DNA of 64,000 nucleotides from assembly GCA_018697195.1 (NCBI GenBank), contig CM031857.1, forward strand, positions 63,122,069-63,186,068, given 5' to 3'. A program made the translations under genes and the position numbers. Below are positions 24,334 through 34,829 of the stretch, piece after piece. The notes below the pieces were generated by a model that saw nothing but the letters and a program-made list of their open reading frames with translations, was not told the DNA's origin and searched no databases. Origin of the DNA: Certhia americana. Lineage: Eukaryota > Chordata > Aves > Passeriformes > Certhiidae. Each line of letters opens with the position of its first letter. Position 1 is the first letter of the stretch.

Positions 24334-26465
24334 TCCTATAAGAAATAGGATTATTTTAGATAAATCCTTCTTTTGTACCAATCATACTCTTTTTAAAAGA
24401 AAACCTGCAACTGGGAGCATAGAGTAGAAAGCTGTATAATTCCCATTTGAACAGAAGGTGTGGATGATGTGAATTTACAAGAAATACTTTTTAAAGAGAG
24501 CACCTTTTTCACTTTCTATCCTAGCTTCAGTATAACAGACCTTAATGCTATTGGTATCCACACCTGTCAATTGATCAATATCTATTGAGTTATATTGCCA
24601 AGTCTGGGAAAAAACATGAGATAATCAAATCTCTTTATCTAAGGGTATATTTGAAACTTTCTGCTATCTTCTGAACTCTTATGTTCTTCGGCTTTCAGCT
24701 TAATTACCCAGATGTTTTAACAGATGAACACTGACTCCACTAGCTACTCTTGCATGGAGGAGCAGGCTGCTGACAGGTGGCTGTACCACACTCACCATCC
24801 TCACAGAGAGAGTAAAGCACAATGCACTTCACAGGCTGGGAAGCCAGTGAAACACATCCCTCATTTGCACTCTGATGGGACTTTTTGCTCTCTACAGTAG
24901 CACTGCTGGCAAATGAGACAGGAGCTCCCTCCCCACACTCCACAACACATCAGTAATGCTCTGTAATTCATGCACTGCTTCCAACAGAGGAGCAGCCGGC
25001 TTCCACTGACTCACCTTGCAAGTGGATGCTCACATGCCAGTGGGAAATGAAAATTGATTCCTGCAGATACACTGCACCAGGTGGTTAAAGTATTTTTCCT
25101 GGATATGATGGAGGTGGAAAGGGAAATGGGAATCAGGGTCTGCAATAGAGAAGGATCTGCACTGGAGAGATAGGAACAGCATCACTTAAGGCAGAATGTC
25201 TATTTTTGCTGTTACAGCTCCCAACTAAAATCACACAACTCAATCAGATCCATGGGTAAACATGAGTTGTTTCTTTACATGTTAAGTAGGGCACACAGAT
25301 CTTGTACAGTAATGAGTAATTTATTATTTCTGTGCCTCCCTCAGAAAGTCTGTCCCTTAACTATGCTTCAGAGCAACCCTGAATTGTTATTGATACCACA
25401 GACCAATAAATCAAATCACAAAAAGATCAAAGCACAGATTGGAAAATCATTTGGGGAATTTAAAAATCCAAAAATTTAATGACCACACATGTGCATCTAC
25501 AGGCCTGAGACAAGGACCCCATTTCTTAGGCCTTCTCAGGTGCAAAATAAAGTATTTCCAAATTAGACATCTTTTAAATTGGAGGCACTGCAAAAGCATA
25601 CAATGTCATATCCCATTCTATCTCTTTATACTGTTATTTATTGTAACATTCCTAGAAAGAAGAGAACTGGCCTCCTAATCCAGATAGGTCTAACAAATGT
25701 TCAAAAGTTTCTGCCAAGATGCATTAGTCTTAGAGTTTTGTCTCTCTGTTGGTTATTAAATCTGACTATAAAATGTTAGGACTTTTTTCCTGGAGAAGAA
25801 GTTAAAAGACACTCAAGTGACAATGTCAGGTTGTGTGAGGTGAAGACAATGAATGTATACACAATTCAGACTCCCAGTGAGTGAGAACAGACATTCAGAA
25901 GTGGTACAGTGAGGGATCTAAAATACATCCCTCCCATTATGGACAGAGAAAATAGAATCCCATCCTCCTTGATTAAGGAAGAGTAGACATCTGGATGGTA
26001 TAGGACAGCTACTCAAACTCAATCCCATCTCTTTGTCATCCAGTTAGCATGATAATGTATGCAACTCCTCAAGCAGTAAATATGTGACTCAACGACTACA
26101 GTGACAAGTTATGAAATCACATAAGAAAATGAATGCAAGAAAGGCTAATTTCTCTCTTTTCAAATTTTTAGTACCTTCCACCATTCTTTAGCATATACAG
26201 AGCAACAATGCTGGTCAAAATACAAAAGTTGAATGTGAATTCATGTGATTAAGAAGATTAATTTCTCCTCCTTACCCAAAATATGAACATATTTCAAGCC
26301 TCACTAATAGTTATTAAAAAATAATAATTCCAAGAGTATAGATTCATTTCCCAGAGTTACTACATCTGCTGTGAGTGCCTTAAGCTTTGCTATGCCTCTA
26401 CGGAGCCAGATTGAGCATGCCCAGCAATATGTTCAGCAAGTGATGTATTTCAGCTGTTTCTTGTC

Positions 26466-26490
26466 CATATATATATATATGTATACACAC
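26466..26490. repeat. Short (TA)n with TACACA tail
   Basis: 'catatatatatatatatgta' followed by 'tacacacatg'. A short AT/AC compound microsatellite. Confidence 0.85.
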
Positions 26491-27755
26491 ATGTTTTGAC
26501 AATGCTCTAATATTAAGGACATTGTTGTCAGGAACAATCTTTGCTATAATGCACAGTCTTACAGAAAACCATACAGAAGGGCTAGGAAAGTTACTGTGTT
26601 TAGGAAACATTGTCTTATCAAATCTTTACCTGTCTACCATTTCTTTCTAATTCCCATTCACTAGTTAATGTGCAAAGGGAATGTATGGGTTTATAGACAC
26701 AGTCATTTGCTTTATTAGAAAACATTACTGACAGCCCTTTGGGAACATTAATACCTGATGGTTATTTTCTGCTCTTTATTACTAAAATGAAGACCTCAGT
26801 TTTTATATGTGCAATAATATTGTTGTTACTGTAAAAACAGATTTGTGTTACTCAGACCTTATACTGTTTTCACACTAGGTCTGGTTACACGAATTCTAAT
26901 TATCTTCATCAGAAAAAAAAAAAAAGAAAGCTCTTGGAGTCATGAATTTCTAATGTATAACAGTTTATTCTCTGTAAATATCTTACAGAGATTATACAGA
27001 AGATAGTGTTTCCCCTTCCAGAAAATAATTATTTTCCTAGAATTTACTGCAATAAATATTTGTGTGAAAGATCTTAGTAGTTAATACCAAATGAATCTTT
27101 CAGTTGGGGAAAAAAAAAAAAAAAAGAAAAACAAAAAGCAAATGAATTCCTCAGAAGCTAACAGCTAAAGAGAGAAAAAGATATTTTAGAAAAAGATTCA
27201 TAAGAACATACAGTTCACCCCCAAAAGTGGTTGGAGCTCAGCAAATTGAGGTGACTATTTGCAACTTCTGAATCAAAGCATCCAGTTTAGCTAAGGAACA
27301 GGTTAAAAATCCTGATTTTTAATTTTTTTGTTTTAGAGAGGGTATCCCTATTCCATTATCGAAAAAAAAAAAAACAGTTAAGAGATATTTTCTACAGCTC
27401 CCATCTACGTGAATTTGATTATAATGCTATGGTTTAAGTGTAGCTGCTCCAAAAAGAGTCTTCCTTTGTACTGAAGCCTCTCAATCTACTAACTAAAAAT
27501 TTCTTGAAATGAATTGTTCTGACATCCTGCCCTAAGAAGGATAAAGAGTAACCGATGAGGTAATATAAGACCAGAACATAAAAAACTTTTTTCACTTTTC
27601 TTTCACAGAATTTATGGCTTTTCTACCACTGTCCTTTTTTTGCTAAGTTTTCATACTAGTCCTTCTCCTGTGAAATCATTTACGTGATATTCACTATCAC
27701 CTCTTACTGACACTGGATTGTTACATAAGGACCAGGACTCCAGACAAGATCTGAG

Positions 27756-27905
27756 TTTTGGGGATTTTTTGTTGGTTGGGTGGGTGGGGTTTTTTTTGGC
27801 TATTGTTTGTTTTGGTGGTTTTGTTTTTGTCTTGGTTTTTATTATTATTTGTGTGTGTGTGTGTATGTTGTTTATTTGGTTTTATTTTTGGTTTGTTTGA
27901 TTTTA
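27756..27905 (+). repeat. G/T-rich tract with (GT)7 and G-runs
   Basis: A G/T-rich stretch holding four G runs at its start (27760-27789), TTGG and TTTGG units, and (GT)7 at 27851-27864. On the minus strand it is another A/C-rich tract. The 60-codon frame across it (27718-27900) is a Phe/Val/Gly-rich artefact. Confidence 0.9.
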
Positions 27906-29813
27906 AATCATAGTAAATGAAGTACCAACTATCACTTTAAAAGAAACTTGGGAAGTGCAAGATGCATTTTGGAAACAAAAATACAGTAGATTATTAACAT
28001 TCTAATTGCACATTATTAAACTTTCCTAAGGAAGACTAAAGTAAGATTCTAGCTTTCATATGTCAGAGCCATAGTATATTTGCTATTTAATATTTAGTAC
28101 TTCCTCAGTTTATGACTTCCACAGACAATTAAAACATTCCTACCTTCCAAGATGTGTTTTGAAATGCAATTTAAGTAGTTAATAAAACAAGCTACAAAGT
28201 GAGAAAAGTTTTAAAAGTTATTGTGCTTAAAGAGATAAAATTGTCAAGACGAAATTCAAGTACACATAGCAAGTGTAAGCACCTCATCATACTAGGGCAT
28301 TAATGATATTTAGATAGCAACAGTCTTAACTCCTATTTTCTACTTCACTGGAGTTTCTGCTGCTAGTAACAGCAGAAAATTTTCAAGTCTTTGTGATTTT
28401 TCTTTAAGATACTGCATCTGTGTAACATTATGAATATGAGCAAGCTAATGAATGCACTTTCCCAGGTTTTTACACATTGAGATCTTACAGAATTACAGAA
28501 AAGCTCTAAAATTTAGTGAGAGAATATGATGATTAAGACATTTGTCATATGTTCTATCAGTTCTGTTTCTTGTTTCTTCTCTATGTTCTGTCTCAAATAA
28601 AGTTTTGCTCTTCTACTTTTTCCATCTTCTTCAAAAACTTCCTGAAACACCGTGGGACAAACTGAGACAAGTATGATTGGAGTGAAAACAATTTTCACTA
28701 CACTCCAGGAAGCCCCAAACCACATGCTAGGCACTTATGCTTATACAACTCTGGAATAGCACAATGAGTAGATTTTGTAAGATGTGGTGGATTCCAGTAA
28801 ACCCAGCCAAACCAAACACACACATCAATTTACTTCACATTCAATTTCACAGTGGAATGTCCATCTCTAAAAACTGAAGAAATTTTTTTAAAATTCTGAA
28901 TACTATTCTCTTTCGATAAAATTATCTTTAAGAGTCGTAATATTATAATGAAAAAGCAATGAACTGTTGTATTAGCTTAATCTAAAATAAACACCATTTA
29001 GATTATTTGGTAGGGAGATGAGAGCCTGCATCCTCCTTTCACCTAAGGAAACTGAACAATTTAGGACATTTGTCATACTCCAGTACCTTCATAAACCTCA
29101 TGTTAGACTCATCAACCAATAACGATATTAGTCAGTTAATTGCAGTGTGTTTGAATGCTGTTGGTCTAAGATTTACAGCATAGAGTCTAAGAGTCCTAGG
29201 TTTAAGGCAGAAGAGAATTTTCTTCCACTGCTCAGTGCTGTAGATCTCATTGTTCATAAACATTAAACAGTGGCAACTACTGATGTTTAACCACTTAGCT
29301 TTCCACTCTGTAAGAGAAAACAGAAGCTGACATGAGCTTGCAAGCAAAGCAAGCTTGTCTCCTACTTTTTCAAATCAAGTAAAAATGAACTTTAAAGATA
29401 CTTTGGTGCACCAGTTTTAAAATGAATTGTTACTGTCTTCTGTAGCACTTCTAGAATAAAAGACAAGCAGATTCTGCTTGACATTTATCCTGGCTACCTT
29501 AGAATTTGAAACTACAGATAGGTGTATCTTCATGTAACCCATAATATAAATCTGTTTCATTTTATGTAAAAGGTAACTCTGATCCAGGAGGGAGAATAAA
29601 CACGTAAGACCAGAATTTAGTAAGGAATGAACTAGGTACACTATCCTGATTTTTAAAGAAAGTCTCTCTTTGCCAAGATACAGGCACAACACTTGTAAGG
29701 CTTGTAAACAACATATATGTTTCCTTCTGTGCTTCCATAGAGAGAATTTAATTTATCCTTTGATAAAAAAGGTCAGGTGTATTTAAATAAAAGACAGCAA
29801 TAACCACAAAATG

Positions 29814-29857
29814 AAAACAAACAAACAAACAAGCAAACAAACAAAACCAACAAAAAC
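29814..29857. repeat. (CAAA)n tract
   Basis: About eight CAAA units with one AGC interruption, then 'ccaacaaaaaca'. It is the same class as the other A/C-rich tracts. Confidence 0.93.
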
Positions 29858-29950
29858 AGGTGCTTGAATTATTCAACATTTTTCAATCGAAGAACTATTG
29901 GTCTTAAAAATATACAGGTTTCCTTCTACCAGCACTTGAGATTATCTACC

Positions 29951-29954
<4 letters not shown>

Positions 29955-29983
<29 letters not shown>
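29955..29983. repeat. Poly-A run, 29 bp
   Basis: An uninterrupted A run following 'ctatt'. Upstream sequence shows no recognisable retroposon or processed pseudogene, so it is listed only as a homopolymer. Confidence 0.95.
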
Positions 29984-29988
<5 letters not shown>

Positions 29989-31215
29989 GCAAAAAGGATC
30001 ATTGAAATAGAGGGAGCAGATCAAAAATTAGAGATAGGAGACTGCTTGCAAAAAGCATTCTAGGATAACCTTCTTCTTGTCTAGACATTTTTAACTCTTA
30101 GCTAGTGTAGACTGTAAGTTACACTGCTGCAGATGGCTCATTTATGCAGACCATGTGAAAATATCATAATTAGGCAATTTTCCCTGATGGGCTGCTGAAC
30201 CCTGTACACTTTGAGAATCCAGGTGTTTAATTTAATTCCTTGGGTGGAAATTCTGTCAATATATTCAGATCTACAACATGAGAGTATGACCAGGGATGGT
30301 CTTTGTGCAGCAAAACTCTTACCCCTCTGCATAAAGTGGCATTTATGGGAGGCTTGGGTGACAGACAGGAGATGTTGCAGTTTTGCAAATTCAGCAATAG
30401 TTGGTGGTGCTTTGGTAGGTGGGTGGCTACATTTCAAATTTAAGCTTAATCTAAACACTGTTTCCTATACAGGCTTCCTAGATGTGCAGAGACAGAGGAA
30501 ATTTATTTTTTTAATTTTTTTTTTTTTTATGTGCAACATATTTTCTTAGTATGAATGAGCTGAAATGTTTAGATAGTAACACATATTCTCCATTTAAAAA
30601 GTGAGATTTTTAAGATTAACTAATTAAGAACTGTTCAAGCAGAACTTTTTTACAAGCAATTCAAAGTACTAGTGAAATAATGTTTTTGCTAAAATTAAAG
30701 TATTTGTGATGGGCATTACATAAAAACCCCCAAAACACTATGGATATATTTTACAGACAAATCTGATGAAAAATTATTTTGAATGCCTAAGAAGACAAAT
30801 TTATTATTATACTGATATTTATAAGATTTAAGAATAAATCTTAACTGACATCTTAATGAAAAGTTCTGATACTGTGCAGTACACCTTCTTGTTCAAGAGG
30901 AACTCGGTATGTGAGGATAAGAAAAGCAATAAAGAAGGTTGAGAGATTAAAGACCACCTCTTTAGTCTGGAATATTTATCTGCTTATTCTATTTTTAATT
31001 CACCTGACCATCTTCCCTCTGTCTGGCCCATTTGGCATACACTTTTTGTCTGACCTTACTGTCTGGAGATCATCTCAAAATGACAACAGAAAACACAGCA
31101 TGATACGCAGTATGAATCTCCTAGCTTACCACACTTAGACGAAAACAAAATAAATAAGTAGTGAAGTCACACAGTTAAGATCTTCCCAACCATTTTTAAA
31201 GAAGGAGAGAATAAT

Positions 31216-31245
31216 AAAGTTACTTAAAGTTACTTAAAGTTACTT
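31216..31245. repeat. Three perfect tandem copies of a 10-bp unit
   Basis: The unit AAAGTTACTT is repeated three times without mismatch, then breaks into 'actttc'. A minimal minisatellite. Confidence 0.97.
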
Positions 31246-32923
31246 ACTTTCATGTGCCTCATTAGAGAACTCCATATATAAAAAAATACGTACTCATGTC
31301 ACATCAACACATGACTATTTCACTTTCTTATAAATGAACTGCATGCCTAAGGATAAGATTCTCTGCTAGCAACATGCACAGACGATTACACCACTACAAA
31401 GCTAAAGAAGATGTTTTGGGTTTTTTTTAAAAAACAGTATGTCTACAATACAGTTATACCAATACTAATACATACTATGTTATGGAGATCTTAATAACTG
31501 TAATAGTTTCACTGATATTCATTTGTAATCAGCGACCACCTATTGGCAAGAAGAAAAACCTTTTCTCACTGGTATTATATGAAAGTGAATTCTTTATCAA
31601 TATAAATTTAAAAAGTCATTCTTGGAAAAGAATTACCACCTTTGCCTGTTTTACTGCTGTCAATAGTTGTTATTTGCTTTACTTAGGGCTATTAAAAACA
31701 GAATTCTGCCCTACAGCAAGAAGGATGCTGCGATTACCTGTGAGTTGTAGGCTACTGTTTAGAAAAAACTACATATATCAATATGGAACCAAGAGAAATT
31801 CACCATTTGTTTAGAGATTGCTGATACTTGAGTAAGGACATTGTTTGATTTATCTTTACTATTTCAATAGCAATTTTGGTATTTATTTACAGGTTATCTC
31901 ACCTTTGAATAACTAACTTCATTTCCTCTTTTTAAGTTGGTTATTCTTTTATACAGACATGCTGCTTGTTTTAAATGAAAACCTATTTAAATAGGTACCT
32001 TTTAATTTTCTTTTTTTTTTTTTTTCCTCATAAACAATTAAAACTCATCTTGGTCATATATTTCAGGCTTTCTTAAAAAGAAAAGAATTCACTTATATAT
32101 CAGTTTAACACAGTTAAACATACAACGTTAGAATACAAATTGAATGTGTACACACATGGATCTTAATTGGTCTAGCAGATTCTCAAACTGTTCCTTTACA
32201 GCTGTTGAAGATATAAAATAAATTAGCCAAAAAGCTTCATCTGAACAGCCAGAATAGGTTTTCCCTCTCTTGTCTGTCTCCTATTGTAAGTCATTCTGGT
32301 TTTTAAGGTCTGATCTTCCCAGCCAGAGAGCTTGCAGAGATTATCAAACATGGCACAGGTGATTTCTAAAACATCACTGTAGCTACTGACAACCATCTAC
32401 CATCTGAGGATTTCTCACTATCCAAATTTTCAATTTCCTCAGCAACACATTTTCATAATCAACCCTCACATCCCTATTTAAACTTGCCATCTCACTGTCT
32501 GCCACTAAAAAGGCTGTACAGTTCCAACCCAGGCAGTTTTACAGGGGAACAGGTAATATGAAAATATGAAGCCACACACTCTTCTCATACTAAGGAAGAA
32601 AGCTTCCCTGATCAGCTCAAAATCCAGCTTTCACTGGAGTTTTACCACTATTCCAGTGAGTGAGGTGATCCATGAAACAACTCCTTAAACATTGCACTGT
32701 ACCCCTTTAAGCATTGCATTTTGTAAAAACCTTTCTTTTTTCTTTTTTCTTTTTTTTTTTTTCTTTTCATGCCAAAATTCACAACAGGTTATTCTGTCAT
32801 ATGTATCTCTATAAAGACGCTAAAAAACTTGCCTGCACTTTCAACCTATTTTTTGAACACATGAACATGTTTTTTTTTTTCAAAAATATGTTTACAAAAT
32901 ATTTATAACTGTATTCTGATGAC

Positions 32924-33005
32924 TGTGGTGGGGTGACCCTGGATGTACCAGATACCTACCCAAACTCCATCACTCTGCTTCTCAGCAGGATGAGTGGAGA
33001 AAATA
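32924..33005. mobile_element. Decayed ERV-like fragment (tentative)
   Basis: 'tgtggtggggtgaccctgga' is followed by 'ccagatacctaccca', 'tccatcactctgcttctcag' and 'gagaaaataa'. This matches, with substitutions, a motif series I recall from passerine endogenous-retrovirus sequence (a 'gaccctggctggatgccagg' block, then a 'tctatcactcccctcctcag' block, then 'gagaaaatat'). Only about 80 bp are recognisable. Orientation within the parent element is uncertain, so no strand is given. Confidence 0.45.
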
Positions 33006-33907
33006 AGAAATTCAATCTTAGCCAAGTCCAATACAATGACTTTTGAGGAAAATGAGAATGTCTTGTTATGCTGCTTAAGAGAGCCTAATAAAACTAAGCC
33101 TGCCCATTTCTGCAAGTAACATGCTATGTAGCTAGATATACAAAACAAGACTTTTAAAAAAGGAAGGAGGAAAAAAAATCAGCAAACTACCCACACAATT
33201 TGTCTAACCCAAAAGTTATTCTACAGCACAGTGAGAGCACAGACATGAAAGCAGTTTTATTTTGCTCAACACTGACATGGTTCACGGAATCACAGCAGAA
33301 AGCAGTCAACCAGAGTCCACTACTGGCCAAAGAAATCTGACCTCTAGGGCTGGGATCTTATCATGTTTGAGATCCAGACAGAATCAAAATATTATTCACT
33401 CACAAATTAATCATTGCCATTCTCAAAGCTGTCTTCTAAGAAAGGGCATGAATGAATTTGCAACAGGACTAACTTCAAAGGGTCCTTTACAGAGAAGACA
33501 CATGTAAATTGGAGTGATTCGATCAACAGTGTCCATTACCTGCCTTTCTCCCAACAAGGATCTACTATTTTCAATAAAATAAAACTATGATCAATTACAG
33601 AAAAGGCATCTGCTTCATATATTGGTCATTGGGTTAAAATACACCTGAGTAAGGTTTTGAAATTTGCATTATCTAAAGAGTGCACTATGACTTTAGGCTG
33701 AGATGCATTTTGTCTTTAATAAGATCTTATACTGAAGAAGGTTTAATGGGAATTAGTCTGTCTTATTTTTTAAAAATACAGATGCAAATGACACTGTTAC
33801 CAAGGAGTTAAAACTTCATGCCATAGGCTATTTCCCATATATCTGGAGTAATTCCTTCCCTGTTTATAGAAAAAGATCACTACGTATAGACAATATGTTA
33901 TAATCAG
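33006..33907. other. Non-coding stretch, nothing recognised
   Basis: Open frames of 81 codons (33262-33507 plus; 32903-33148 minus) show no known domain. It is possible that more of the ERV-like fragment continues here beyond recognition. Confidence 0.5.
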
Positions 33908-34032
33908 GAACAAAAAACCCAAACCAAACCACAACCAACAACAACAAGACCCCCAATCAAACAAGAAAACAACTACAAAACAAAAAATCTACCAAACAAG
34001 CCCTCCTGCAAAAAAAAAAAAAAAAAAAAAAA
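33908..34032. repeat. A/C-rich tract ending in poly-A
   Basis: CCAAA, CAAA and CAACAA units extend from 33908 and end in 23 A residues (34010-34032), stopping 23 bp before the target-site duplication of the adjacent LTR. This is one of the tracts that lie beside LTRs in this window. Confidence 0.9.
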
Positions 34033-34055
34033 TTACAAACAAAAAACAATTATGT

Positions 34056-34060
34056 GTGAC
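34056..34060 (+). other. Target-site duplication, left copy (GTGAC)
   Basis: The five bases GTGAC immediately precede the TG of the LTR and are repeated exactly after its CA end. A 5-bp duplication is usual for ERVL-type and several other retroviral integrations. Confidence 0.88.
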
Positions 34061-34824
34061 TGTTGGGGGTTGGGTTGATTTCTTATAGAATTTTTTCCCA
34101 GGAGTTGCTACGAAGCTAATGGCTGGGTGCTTTTCGGTACTTATGGGTGCTCGGGAACAAACAAAGGAAGCAGCTACACAGAGACATTGATTCCACTTCG
34201 CTGGGGGCAGTTTTTTCTGCTCTGGGGGGACGGCCAGGGCTGCTCGTCTCGGCGAGGGGGAGAGCTCTGACTTTTCCCTTCACCTCGGACTCCGTCGGAC
34301 CACCGGTCTCTTCGTGTGTCCCCCGGGATTTTGGGAACCCGTTTCCTCCCTGCCCTGCACCCACGGTTTCTTCAGTTCTGCTCGAGGTCTCCCCACGCTT
34401 TTTCTACAGCCCCTGCCAGCCGGGACACTCTTTTCCAACAGCTCCAGCCACTGTGAACTCTCAGAATTATCTCACCCTCCTAGAGCTGCCGCTAGCCTAT
34501 TTGCTTGTGACGGTACTGAGGGGGGTGGGGGGGGTGTTACCAGAGGAAGAACTGTGACTGACTTGTTGTTTTGGTGTTTTTTTTTTTTTTTTTTTTGTTT
34601 TGTTTTTTTTGGGTTTTTTTGTTTTTTTTTTCCTCCTCTAGTTCTGTTTGTTGTCAATATTGTAATTATTGTTAATTTACCTTGTTAGACTAACTAGTAA
34701 AGAACTGTTATTCCTACCCTCCTTATCGTTGCCTAAGACCCTTTTTTTTTTCAATTTTGGAATTATAACAAACCCTAAGGGAAGTTTCCCTTTTCTTTGG
34801 TCCCTGTCTTTCCAAACCAAGACA
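34061..34824 (+). mobile_element. Complete solo LTR of an endogenous retrovirus (ERVL-like)
   Basis: A 764-bp element begins TGTTGGGGGTTGGG and ends CCAAACCAAGACA, so it has the canonical TG...CA termini and is flanked by GTGAC on both sides. The termini and the 'actagtaaagaactgttatt' segment near 34692-34711 match an LTR family I know from songbird genomes and place it in plus orientation. The exact family name needs a library search. No gag, pol or env sequence is attached, so this is a solo LTR left by recombination between two LTRs. The 5' half carries about 20 of the element's roughly 22 CpGs, a local CpG island in a CpG-poor window, which argues for a fairly recent insertion. A G-run block (34520-34534) and a long T/G-rich stretch (34572-34632) lie in the middle. 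The frames of 110-136 codons across it are artefacts of GC-rich DNA. Confidence 0.87.
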
Positions 34825-34829
34825 GTGAC
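34825..34829 (+). other. Target-site duplication, right copy (GTGAC)
   Basis: An exact repeat of 34056-34060 directly after the terminal CA of the LTR. Confidence 0.88.

Larger units (their letters stand above)
21298..27755. other. Non-coding stretch with simple repeats
   Basis: No gene or mobile element was recognised. It contains an A/C-rich tract (22412-22557), a CAAA tract (23971-24028), TA microsatellites (24292-24333 and 26466-26490) and poly-A runs (27110-27125, and about 27361-27374). Open frames of 86-107 codons over 22254-22577 arise purely from the A/C-rich tract. Confidence 0.6.
27906..32923. other. Non-coding stretch, mostly single-copy in appearance
   Basis: No gene was recognised. 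It includes a 9-bp-stem hairpin at 28354-28378, a CAAA tract (29814-29857), poly-A (29955-29983), three 10-bp tandem units (31216-31245), a 16-bp palindrome (31981-31996) and T runs near 30520, 32010-32025 and 32750. A 73-codon minus frame at 28513-28734 has somewhat protein-like composition but no recognisable family. Confidence 0.55.

Noticed and set aside
29955..29983. Poly-A as the tail of a processed pseudogene
   Set aside because: Upstream sequence shows no coding remnant or target-site duplication. The other poly-A and poly-T runs behave the same way.
34147..34688. Overlapping 110-136-codon frames as genes
   Set aside because: They fall wholly inside the solo LTR and arise from its GC-rich composition.
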